DNA from: Flavobacteriales bacterium
GTDB taxonomy: Bacteria > Bacteroidota > Bacteroidia > Flavobacteriales_F > PHOS-HE28
DNA length: 64,000 nt
Direction: 5' to 3'
NCBI GenBank assembly: GCA_016710685.1
Contig: JADJVC010000006.1
Span: 620,001 to 684,000, forward strand
Shown here: positions 46,412 to 56,847 of the stretch, piece by piece
Layout of the letters: every line of letters starts with the position of its first letter
How positions within the stretch are numbered: the first letter of the stretch is position 1
The notes under the pieces: model-generated
Told to the model about the DNA's origin: nothing
Databases searched by the model: none
Seen by the model: only the letters and a program-made list of their open reading frames with translations
Translations under genes and position numbers: made by a program

Positions 46412-47232
46412 TCAATTCGGCTGCTGCGCCACCCGCACTGTCGCCGGTAGGTTGCCGTCCGCATCCGTGCCGCGTGCAATGTCCACGCGCCGGTAGTGCG
46501 GCACATGCGGCACCCCACCGGGCTTGTAGGAAGGCGATCCTCCGTATAGTCCGATACCGTTCCCGTCTCCCCCGGCCAAGTGTACATCATCGGTGAACTG
46601 GTAAGAGCCGTCCATCTCGTTCACGAAAATTCCCGAAGGGCTTTGGTTCAGGATATTGCCGATGGATGTGGTGTCCTGTGAATTGCTGAAAACTTGGGAG
46701 GAGGAGAAGATGCAGTTGCTCACCGTGGTATTGTTGCTTTGCCAAATCGAACCCCCGCCCTGCTTGGTGAACACACAGTTGGAGATGGTCGCATAATGGC
46801 ATGCATCGGTATTTCCGCCCAACACGATGCTGTTCAACAAGCTCAATCCGGAGGGCCGGAACGTGACGATCATTCCACCGGTTCCTGGCGAGTAGTCGAA
46901 AATGCATCGGTTCACCACGCTGGTGCCGCCGTTGCCCCGTAACACACCATGGAAGATGCATTCCGTAAACGAGCTGGAAGAGTTGGGTCCGGGTGCATAC
47001 CCGCGCCCACAAAGTGCAGGGGCTTGTCCAACGCGAAGCCGCCCGGCACTAGGAACGAGCCACCACTAAGGGTGATGTTGCTGTTGGCAGGCGCGGCTGT
47101 GATCGCGGCGTTCAGGTCGGTGAACACCTGCGGCGCCGTGATGCCGTCCACCACGATGCGGGGCAGTTGCGCCGAGACGGAAGTGGACAAAGCAAAACTC
47201 GCGGCGATCGAAAGGAGTGTGAAGGTTCTCAT
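46412..47232 (-). CDS. Secreted beta-helix protein, paralogue of 48204-49252, internally deleted and frame-broken
   Basis: ATG 47232 overlaps the preceding stop (ATGA). The first frame (to 46912) has a signal peptide ending VSAQ and L-P-R-I-V-V-D-G, ending true sequence near G-A-G-M-H-P-D-P. The second frame, open from about 46990, has S-S-S-F-T-E-C-I-F-H-G and beta-helix-like repeats to V-R-V-A-Q-Q-P-N. Compared with the paralogue upstream, about 73 residues are missing exactly where the frame changes, so this looks like a deletion of 3n+1 bases rather than a lost base. It may be a damaged gene. The function is unknown; parallel beta-helix proteins often bind or cut polysaccharide. Confidence 0.65.
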
Positions 47233-48200
47233 TGCTTGATGAATGGAATGTTGACGGCGTGACCCGTGGATGAAATGCGGATGGTGTAAGGCCCGGTGGC
47301 CAGCGGTGAGGTGTCCCAGCTTTTATCGTCAAGACCTTGAACACTCCAATTGATGGGCGCCGCAACTACGCGGCCTGTGGCGTCCAAAATGCTTACCTCG
47401 AAAGCGGAGGCTGTGCGTGCATCCAAGCGCAAGGTCAATTGGTCCTGCGCCGGATTCGGGAAGACCAACAAGCTGTTCACACCCGGAAGTTCTTCTATTC
47501 CGACATACACGGAAACGGTCGTCGTTATGGGAACGCTCCAACCTTCAGCTTCGTCATGGAATCGGATGGTGAACGTGTGCTCGCCAGCAGGTGTGTTCAG
47601 CGGCAGGTCGCTGATCAGATCAACTGTTGCTGCAGGTCCGATCGAATTCATAATGCGATCCGCTACTTGGTCGTCGATCCAATACTCGTAGCCGGTGATC
47701 TGGCCACCACCGCGCGTGATCACAGTAGTGTAGGGCGTACTCCATTCGCCGCGTTCGTCTTTGCCGCGCATGGTCACATGGTGCAGGCCCAAGGGCAATG
47801 TGCCGGCATTCAGAGTAGCGCTCAGGTCCAAGTTTGCATTCGGTGTTACAGGTAGTTGCAACGGGCTTGCCGCTGCATCATCGAACCAGTATTGCAACGC
47901 GGTCAACTTGCCGCCTTTCTGGCTAAAAACGCTGGTATACGGCGAGGACCAATGGGCATCGGCGTCCTTGAACTGAACGGTCACCATATGATAGCCGACA
48001 GGAAGTGCAGCGCTGTTGAAGCTGATCACGGTGTTCACTTCCGGCGTGGCTGTAACGGGGACGTTCACGCGGTTCGCGATATCGTCATCGAACCAATAGC
48101 GGTACGCGGTGATGTTCTGCCCGTCCACACTTGTGGTCAACAGCGCGACGATCGCCGGAAGCAATGCTGACCGAAGGGAAAGATGTAGGAGGTTCCGCAT
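47229..48200 (-). CDS. T9SS cargo protein with three tandem beta repeats
   Basis: 323 residues. Signal peptide ends near V-D-G-Q. Three repeats of about 70 residues each start with (Y/E)YW(F/I)DD and end with a strand like H-x-(V/F)-T-(V/M/I)-x-F-K-D, then W-S-(S/T)-P-Y-T. The last 90 residues (L-V-F-P-N-P-A-Q-D-Q-L-T ... GPYTIRISS) are a type A T9SS sorting domain. It starts 3 bp after the stop of the upstream beta-helix gene and overlaps the next gene by 4 bp, so the three are co-translated. Likely exposed on the surface. Confidence 0.78.
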   Translation of the reverse strand: MRNLLHLSLRSALLPAIVALLTTSVDGQNITAYRYWFDDDIANRVNVPVTATPEVNTVISFNSAALPVGYHMVTVQFKDADAHWSSPYTSVFSQKGGKLTALQYWFDDAAASPLQLPVTPNANLDLSATLNAGTLPLGLHHVTMRGKDERGEWSTPYTTVITRGGGQITGYEYWIDDQVADRIMNSIGPAATVDLISDLPLNTPAGEHTFTIRFHDEAEGWSVPITTTVSVYVGIEELPGVNSLLVFPNPAQDQLTLRLDARTASAFEVSILDATGRVVAAPINWSVQGLDDKSWDTSPLATGPYTIRISSTGHAVNIPFIKQ

Positions 48201-48203
48201 TGC

Positions 48204-49252
48204 TTATTGGGGTTGGGCCGCCATGCGGATGTTCACAGGAAGTTCGCCGCTGGCGTTCGTGGCGCTATTGATCGTGGCCGCTTGGTAGTGCGGGTTGTAG
48301 GAACCGCACCGCTCTTCAGTGGTGATCCAGTGCCGTATACTCCGATGTCCGTGCCGTCATTCCCGGCACCCACTCCAGGGCTGGTAGGGGCCAAGTGCAG
48401 GTCATCGTCGAAGCTGTAGTTGCCGTCGGTTTCGTTCACGAAAATGGAACCTGCTGCCTGGCCGTATATGTTGTTCGATTCCTGGTTCGTAGTGCCGGAG
48501 TTGCTGAACATATCGGCTCCTGTGATCAGGCAATTGCTGATCTGCACACCGCTCACTTGCCAAAGCGGAGCACCGTTAAACGTGAACACACAGTTCTGCA
48601 CGATAGCATTTGCGGAGTTCTGGAGCCGTGCGCCAAGACTGGTGCTGTTCCGAATGATCAAGCCCGATGGGCGGAAAAGGCTCAAGATCGCCCCGTCCAA
48701 TATGCTGTTCGTAATAACGGCAGTGCCCGCCATGCCGGTGATCGTACCTCGGAAGATGCATTCATTGAATGAGCTGCTCGAAGAAGCACCCTCCACAAAA
48801 CCCAAATAGAGTGGATCGTCAAATGCACAACGCTGGAAGATCAGATCCTTAGGGTCATCATCGGTCGCACCGGTTCCATACTGAACGTCACCATCAGGGT
48901 TGAAGTTGATTCCCGTGAACGTACTGCCACTGGCGGCAGTGGTGATGGTGATCTCCGTGCTGCTGCTGGTGCTCCATGTCGTTGTGCCTGTTACGCTTGC
49001 ACTGTCCGGGTGGATGCCCGCACCAATGATGTGAAGTGGTTTATCCACGGTTATGCCTAGTGGTGCAGAGAAGGTGCCGCCACTGAAGTAGAGCTTATCG
49101 TTGGGCTGGGCAGCGGTAAGTGCCTCCGTAATGTCGGTAAACACCTGCGGCCCACCACTGCCCTGCAAAACGATGCGCGGCAATTGGGCGTGCAGGCTGC
49201 CCGCGACCAAAATGGCCGAGAAGAAAAGGACGAGTGTTCGTGTACGCATCAT
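48204..49252 (-). CDS. Secreted beta-helix protein, one frame break near the end
   Basis: Start ATG 49252 or 49249 (M-M-R-T-R-T-L-V-L-F-F); the longer open frame upstream to 49501 is not signal-like. Restored length 349 residues. Signal peptide to H-A-Q, then L-P-R-I-V-L-Q-G-S-G-G-P-Q-V-F-T-D-I and a right-handed beta-helix-type repeat region with many N-x-x-F/I and G-x-x-I-x-N elements. Raw translation runs to 48233 in the wrong frame. One lost base near 48302-48312 restores S-Y-N-P-H-Y-Q-A-A-T-I-N and stop 48204, a normal end similar to the paralogue at 46412. First gene of the operon; no T9SS domain. Confidence 0.72.
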
Positions 49253-49280
49253 CACAAGGATTTTGTTGGTTTTGACGGTA

Positions 49281-49311
49281 CATCGGGGAGCCTTTCCGGA
49301 TGTGAACGATC
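49281..49311 (-). promoter_or_regulatory. 31-bp upstream motif, copy next to the secreted-protein operon
   Basis: It shares 27 of 31 bases with 46327-46357. It ends 28 bp upstream of the operon's ATG and sits in the gap shared with the divergent sigma-factor gene. Confidence 0.55.
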
Positions 49312-49454
49312 GCCATGGGAATTCCCACTTCAACCTTTTCGCATATCGGCTGTTCACATTTGCCGCGATCTTCGATAGTGGGGTGAAAACGGTCGCCATC
49401 CGGCCGTTCACTGAACATCTGTTATGGACATAGAACCCTATTCTCCGTATTATC

Positions 49455-50063
49455 GTGGCCAAGACCTCCATTCCCGTGGAAAGGCCAGCGATATCCCACA
49501 CCCATTCACCGCCAAATTGGGTGAACGGTTTGTTGCGGAACGATGCGGCCGTGGTACGGTCACTGTATGCGACCCACTATCCCGCAGTACGGCAGTACGT
49601 CCTGAAGAACAGCGGTACGGCAAACGATGCGCAGGACGTGTTTCAGGAAGCGGTCACGGTGTTGTGGTTGCAGGTGAAGGACGGCCGCTTCAATGCGAAC
49701 GCGGAACCCGACCCCGGTGGCTTCCTCTTTCGGGTCGCGAAATTCAAATGGCTGGACGTTGTACGTTCGGCCGCACATCGCAACATGAGGGTGCTGCATG
49801 ATGCCGGAGCCCATGTCCCCGAGGAAGAGCGGGACCACGAGTTGGAGGATCGCATCCTTCGCCTACGCGAGGTATATGCCAAGCTCGATGATAAGTGCCG
49901 GCAAGTGCTGGACCAGTTTTACTTCGAGCGGAAAGACCTCGCCAGCATCGCCGCCAGAATGGGTGTTGAAGAAGAAAGTATCCGCACCATCAAGTACCGT
50001 TGCATGATGAAGTTGAGAGCATTCCGCCAGGCCATAAGCGGTGAAGACAGGAAAGAGAAATGA
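49455..50063 (+). CDS. ECF-type sigma-70 family RNA polymerase sigma factor
   Basis: 202 residues with GTG 49455 as start; an in-frame stop at 49431 rules out an earlier ATG. Region 2 (about 30-95) has S-L-Y-A-T-H-Y-P-A-V, D-A-Q-D-V-F-Q-E-A-V-T-V-L-W and G-G-F-L-F-R-V-A-K-F-K-W-L-D-V-V-R. Region 4 (about 130-190) has L-D-D-K-C-R-Q-V-L and a helix-turn-helix ending S-I-R-T-I-K-Y-R-C-M-M-K-L. It should direct polymerase to a small regulon, probably including itself. ATGA overlap with the downstream anti-sigma-like gene implies paired expression. Divergent from the secreted-protein operon. Confidence 0.88.
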   Translation: MAKTSIPVERPAISHTHSPPNWVNGLLRNDAAVVRSLYATHYPAVRQYVLKNSGTANDAQDVFQEAVTVLWLQVKDGRFNANAEPDPGGFLFRVAKFKWLDVVRSAAHRNMRVLHDAGAHVPEEERDHELEDRILRLREVYAKLDDKCRQVLDQFYFERKDLASIAARMGVEEESIRTIKYRCMMKLRAFRQAISGEDRKEK

Positions 50064-50794
50064 GCGAAGCTGCATTGCATAAGGACCGGTTCGAGGCGAT
50101 TGAGGCATTCCTCTTGGGCACCATGGGGCCCAAAGAGCGCCAACGCTTCGAGCAGGAGATGGCTGCCGATGCCGCGTTGTTGGAAGAAGTGGTGTTGCAG
50201 CGCGAGAACACGCTGGCGGTGGAGATGGCCGGCATCTCGCGCACCCTGATGGCCGTGCGTGACGAACACCACGAAGCGGACAATTCTTCCAGCGACGGAA
50301 ATTGGACCACCTACCTGAAATATGCCGCCATGGTGGCGGTGCTGATCCTTGGCGCGGCCTGGTGGTTCGCAAGACCCGCCGAGAACGAGCGTCTTTTCGC
50401 CGAATACTACGTGGAAGATCCCGGCTTGCCCGTGCCCATGAGCGCGGTGAATGACCCCGTGTTCCAGGACGCCATGGTGGCCTACAAACTGGGCGACTAC
50501 GCCGAAGCGCGCACCAAATGGGGCAACTTGCTGCAAGCGGAACCGGCCAACGACACGCTGCGCTTTTATATCGCCAATGCGTACCTCGCGGAAGGCGACG
50601 CAAAAGCCGCGATCCCGCTGTACGAAGCCGTTGCTGATGAGCCTGCATCGGCATTTCATGTCAAAGCCCGTTGGTACATCTTTCTTGCATATTTGCACGA
50701 AGGCCGCTTGAACGAACTTCCCGATTCCACGCTAACGAACGATCCCGTTTACGGTGAACGTGTGCGCGTGATCCGGTCCAAGCTCCATCCGTGA
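50060..50794 (+). CDS. Anti-sigma-factor-like membrane protein with TPR repeats
   Basis: 244 residues. The N-terminal 75 residues are helical, with F-E-A-I-E-A-F-L-L-G-T-M and E-R-Q-R-F-E-Q-E-M, like the anti-sigma domains often seen after ECF factors. A TM helix at about 86-104 (Y-A-A-M-V-A-V-L-I-L-G-A-A-W-W) is followed by a region of two or three TPR-like helices (about 125-225). The C-terminal half would be periplasmic. It overlaps the sigma gene by ATGA and the CHAT gene by TGATG. There is no zinc-binding HxxxCxxC motif. Role inferred from position and topology. Confidence 0.7.
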   Translation: MSEAALHKDRFEAIEAFLLGTMGPKERQRFEQEMAADAALLEEVVLQRENTLAVEMAGISRTLMAVRDEHHEADNSSSDGNWTTYLKYAAMVAVLILGAAWWFARPAENERLFAEYYVEDPGLPVPMSAVNDPVFQDAMVAYKLGDYAEARTKWGNLLQAEPANDTLRFYIANAYLAEGDAKAAIPLYEAVADEPASAFHVKARWYIFLAYLHEGRLNELPDSTLTNDPVYGERVRVIRSKLHP

Positions 50795-53700
50795 TGCGCG
50801 CATTCCTGCCCCTGCTTGCGTTTTGCGCTTCAATGGGAGTGGGTGCACAGGATCTTGCCCTTCGCCATGCGCGTATCGATACGGCTTACAAGGCGGAGCA
50901 ATACGCTGAAGTGACACGCTTGATCGACCTGCAACTGAAGGAAGCGCCGGGAACGCCATGGGAGGATTCGCTCCACTTGTACGTCTACAAATATGGCAGG
51001 GCGGTCCGCAAGCTGAAGGACGCGGATGCCGGCGTGGCGGCCGCAGAACGGGTTGTCGCATTGGTGAAGCAACGCGGAGATCCCCAACATGAACTCGACG
51101 CGCTTTTCGATCTGAGCTGGAACTACTACGAAGTAGGCCGGATGAAGGAAAGCCTGCGCGTGGATTCCACTGCGGTGCAAGTGGCGGAAGGCTCGCCGCA
51201 AATTCCGCTTTCGGAACGCGGGCGTGCATGTCAGTACGTGGCGTTTGATCATTCCGTGCTCGGCGATCATGCCAGCTCCGCGAAGTACGCGTTGAAAGCG
51301 TTGGCGGCTTACGAAAAGGCGGACTCGATCGCGCCCACGCAATGGTCCGAATCGTATAACGCAGTGGGCACCTCGTACTTGCACATGGGCAAGGTTTCCG
51401 AAGCGGGACGTTACCTCGAAAAAGCATTGGAAGCCTTGGGCGACGGCACCTCTGAAGCTGTGCGTACGCGCAAAGCAGCTACCTGCGGAAACCTCGGCGT
51501 GCTGTGGCAAAATGCCGGGGATTATGCACGTGGAAAGCGCTATTACTACGAAGGACTCGCCATTCTGGACAAGCTCATTGCGGACACGCAAGACCCCGCC
51601 ATGAAGGACGAGGCCATTGTGAACCGCTCGCGCAGTTATGTAAATCTCGCAACCGTTTACCACCAGTACGGCGACGAAGGCCGCGCGCGGGAATTGCTCC
51701 AATTGGCCTGGAACGATCGAAGCCAAGTGCTGGAAGCCGACGACCCGCAACTGTTGGCGGTACGAGAGCGCATGGCCGACGTGGAGATCGCCGCCGGCAA
51801 TTTCAGCGAAGCGGAAAAGCTCACCCATGCCTACTTGGATGCGTGCGAGCGGAAATTCGGGAAAGAGAGCGAGGAATTCATCCGCACCTGTTCCAAGCTG
51901 GGCGACATCGCACTGCGCATGGGGAATTCCGCCAAAGCCGATTCACTTTTCAGCGCAAGCATCGCCGCGAGCCGCTTGAACGCGGACGCGAACAGCAACA
52001 ATATCCTCGCCACCACTCTGCAGACGCGCGCCCGCATGAATCAGGATGCGGGCCGGCAGGAACAAGCGATGAACGATCTGGCACAGGCCCGGAAGATCCT
52101 GGTGGACGTGAACGGACCAACGAATTACCGCGTGGCAGGTTGTGATGTGTTGCGGGCGGAAGCGGCTTTTCAGCAGGCTCCTGACTCTGCCTTGGCCTAT
52201 GCCCACCAAGCGCTGGCCATGATACAGGACCGCGTAGCATCGCTTAACGCCACCAATGCTCCACAAACGTTCAACGATCCGCACATCCTGCCCAGCGCCA
52301 TCTATTGGAAAGTGCGCGCTGAAAGGAAGATCGCCGGACCCGGAAAGGTGAAGAAGGAGTGGGATGACGAATTGGAAGTGGCCATCCGAGCGCTGGAACG
52401 CAATAAGGCAGCCGTGCGCGATGAAGCCTCGAAACTGTTGCTTATCGCCGCCCAGAAAAACTTGTTCGACCTCGCCTTGGACGTGGCTTATGACAGCTAT
52501 GCCGCTTCTGGATCGGCAGTGGACATGGAGCACTTCATCAATGTATCCGAAGCCAATCGTTCCATCCTGTTGAAGGACAGGCTCAACGGATTCGCGGGCT
52601 TGCACTTCACAGGCGTGCCCGATTCCATTTTAACGCGTGAACAGGCATTGTACAATGCCTTGGACTTGGACCCCGAAGACCGTGCCGCCGCCACGGACAT
52701 GGACAAGCGCGAAAAAGCCTACGCCGATTTTCTCGTCGAGCTGGAACGGAAATATCCGGCATATTTCAACCTGCGGTACGGAGAGCCGCACCTTGCCTTG
52801 GCGGCGATCCACAAAAAGCTGCTGACGCCCCAACGGCAACTTTTGGGCTATGCACAGTCAGGAGATCACATGTATGCATGGGTTTCCCGACTTGAAGGAG
52901 ATACCGTGATCCGCTTCAGCGATACCGGAATAGGCGAAGCGGTGAAAGCGATGAACACCGCGATCATGGCGCGAAGCACCGAAGGGTATGCAAGTGCCGC
53001 TTACAGCGTGTACCAAAAGGCCTTTGCACCGCTGGAACACCTGCTCACAAAGCCGGAACTGCTCATCATACCCGACGGTCCCGTTGCATACGGTGAACTT
53101 TGAGACGCTGCTCACAAAGCCCGGTGCCAAGGACTTCCGGGACCACTTGTTGCTCCAGCGCTTCGCTGTCGCCTATTTGCTCAGTGCCACCACTGCGGTG
53201 CAATTCGCTGCCATGGCACGGAAAAATTCCAAGGGCGTGCTGGCCATCGCACCCGGCTTTACTGACCAGCTGAAACAGGAATACCTCGCTGGGGTGAAGG
53301 ACTCCGCGGTGGTGGATCAAGATTATCTCCGCTTCGTACGCCAACCTTTCGCGGAGCGCACCGCGCAAACCTTGGGGAGCATGCTTTCCGCACAAGTGCT
53401 CACAGGCAAGGCCGCCAGCGAAAAAGGCTTCCGCGAAAAAGCTTCGGAATACGGCATCCTTCATCTCGGCACACATGCGGAAATGAACGCCAGCTCGCCG
53501 ATGTATTCAAGGCTCGTGCTCACCAAGGACAGCAGCGCCACCGCGCCCGATGATGACGGGTACTTGCATGCTTACGAGCTCTACGAGCTGGACCTGCGCG
53601 CACAACTCGCCGTGCTCACCGCCTGTTCAACTGGCAGTGGCAAGGAGGATGCCGGTGAAGGCGTCCGCTCCTTGGGTTACGCATTCGCTTATGCCGGATG

Positions 53701-54013
53701 CCCGAGCTTAGTGGTATCACTGTGGAACATCGATGAAAAAGTGAGTGCGGATATCATCGCAAACTTCTATGAAAACCTCGCGGACGGCATGCCAAAACAC
53801 GAGGCCTTGCGGAAAGCCAAACTGGACTATTTGGCCAACGCGCCCGAAGAACTCGCGTTGCCTTATTTCTGGGCGGGCTTGGTGCTTGTTGGGGATGTGG
53901 AGCCTGTATTGTTGTCGAGGAAGTTCCCCGTTTGGGGCTGGGCGGCCTTGGGATGCGCGATACTGCTTACCCTGTGGGGTTGGAGAAAGTGGCGTACGAA
54001 AGAGCAGGCTTGA
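50794..54013 (+). CDS. TPR-CHAT caspase-like peptidase, secreted and C-terminally membrane-anchored, one frame break
   Basis: Restored length 1072 residues from ATG 50794 (a GTG at 50791 is also in frame). Signal peptide to about residue 19 (S-M-G-V-G-A-Q); TPR-type helices over roughly 30-420; a linker; a CHAT domain over the last 350 residues; a TM helix (W-G-W-A-A-L-G-C-A-I-L-L-T-L-W) and a basic tail. The CHAT pair is present: His in LHLGTHAEM (bases 53474-53476) and Cys in VLTACSTGS (53624-53626). The frame shifts at G2 53092-53093; one fewer G gives P-D-G-P-V-A-Y-V-N-F-E-T-L-L, the usual CHAT entry. Predicted topology puts the peptidase outside the cytoplasm. Confidence 0.85.
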
Positions 54014-54273
54014 TCCCACTTGCCCAACACCGTCTCTTTAATACCGTCTCGCAATAGAAAGTCATCCAAAGATGCGCACTTGACTGCCGCAGGCATGTGC
54101 TATTTTTTCGCGAGGCGATACAAAATAGTTGTTGCATAGCCTGTGCGCTGAGCGTAGCCGAAGTGAGCTACGGAACCACTATTTTGGAGAAGCATCGAGG
54201 AAAAAGAGTGAGCAGACTGGGTGAGGTTCTATTGCGAAACGATATAAGTAGTCGCTGAAGGGGGACGGAACGC
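54014..54273. other. Intergenic region with nested inverted repeats
   Basis: Three nested pairs: CGCAATAGAA (54050-54059) with its complement 54227-54236; CAAAATAGT (54121-54129) with 54178-54186; CGTAGC (54153-54158) with 54167-54172. The doublet ACCGTCTC is repeated at 54029 and 54043. I see no coding frame. It may be a small mobile or RNA-structured element. Confidence 0.5.
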
Positions 54274-54306
54274 AAAAAGCCCCCGACCTTTCGGCCAAGG
54301 GCTTTT
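54274..54306 (-). terminator. Intrinsic terminator of groEL
   Basis: On the minus strand AAAAGCCC pairs with GGGCTTTT, with inner pairing GGCC/GGTC around GAAA; T5 follows the stem. It lies 44 bp past the groEL stop. Confidence 0.85.
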
Positions 54307-54349
54307 CTGTTTCTGTCCCAGCAGTGGTCACTGCCGAAGAGCGGTCGGT

Positions 54350-55990
<1,641 letters not shown>

Positions 55991-56016
55991 TTTCTTTTTT
56001 TCGTTGAGGTTGATAG

Positions 56017-56033
56017 TGCGCTGGTCCAGCGCA
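56017..56033. repeat. 17-bp palindrome in the groES-groEL spacer
   Basis: TGCGCTGGTCCAGCGCA: 8-bp perfect arms around one base. It would fold as a hairpin in the intercistronic mRNA. Confidence 0.8.
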
Positions 56034-56041
56034 CCTGTTGT

Positions 56042-56060
56042 GTCGACCCAATGGGTCGAC
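56042..56060. repeat. 19-bp inverted repeat in the groES-groEL spacer
   Basis: GTCGACCCAATGGGTCGAC: 8-bp perfect arms around AAT. It sits directly after the 17-bp palindrome, so the 87-bp spacer can hold two adjacent hairpins. Confidence 0.8.
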
Positions 56061-56077
56061 GGTACATCTGCTTGTGC

Positions 56078-56371
<294 letters not shown>

Positions 56372-56507
56372 GTTTGTGTTTTGATGTTGGGGTATGGATT
56401 GTTCGTCCGGCGGCGGCTCCTCGATTACCGTGCCAACGGCAAGGCACTGACGATCATGCGCCAAGCCGCAAAACAATGGCAGCCCGTACTGACAGGCTGG
56501 CGGATTT

Positions 56508-56846
56508 TTACTCGTTGGGAGCCGCGGGAATGGTCACGGCAGCGCTGTCGTTCATCAGCGACGCGGCGTTGGCGTTTGGGTTCTCATCCACTTGGATGGG
56601 AGCGTCCAGGCCGTCACTGGCCACGGTGGTATTTTGCAGGGAAGCCGACACCAAGCACAGCACCATCAAGGCACCGGCAAGGCTCCAAGTGGCTTTTTCC
56701 ATGAAATCGGCCGTGCGCTGCACGCCACCGATCTGCGATGCCCCGGTGAAGCCTGCGGCAAGTCCGCCGCCCTTGGGGTTTTGAGCGAGTACGACCAGGG
56801 CCAACAAGACGGCCAGAATAATGATGATGATGGAGATCGCGACCAT
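56508..56846 (-). CDS. secG: Preprotein translocase subunit SecG
   Basis: 112 residues. Two TM helices (about 3-20 and 52-70) are separated by the conserved loop A-Q-N-P-K-G-G-G-L ... F-T-G-A-S-Q-I-G-G-V-Q-R-T. A polar C-terminal tail rich in Asn, Ala and Asp follows, longer than in E. coli but usual here. It assists SecYE at the inner membrane. It starts 1 bp after the stop of the TPR protein gene, so the two are translated together. Confidence 0.93.
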   Translation of the reverse strand: MVAISIIIIILAVLLALVVLAQNPKGGGLAAGFTGASQIGGVQRTADFMEKATWSLAGALMVLCLVSASLQNTTVASDGLDAPIQVDENPNANAASLMNDSAAVTIPAAPNE

Positions 56847-56847
56847 G

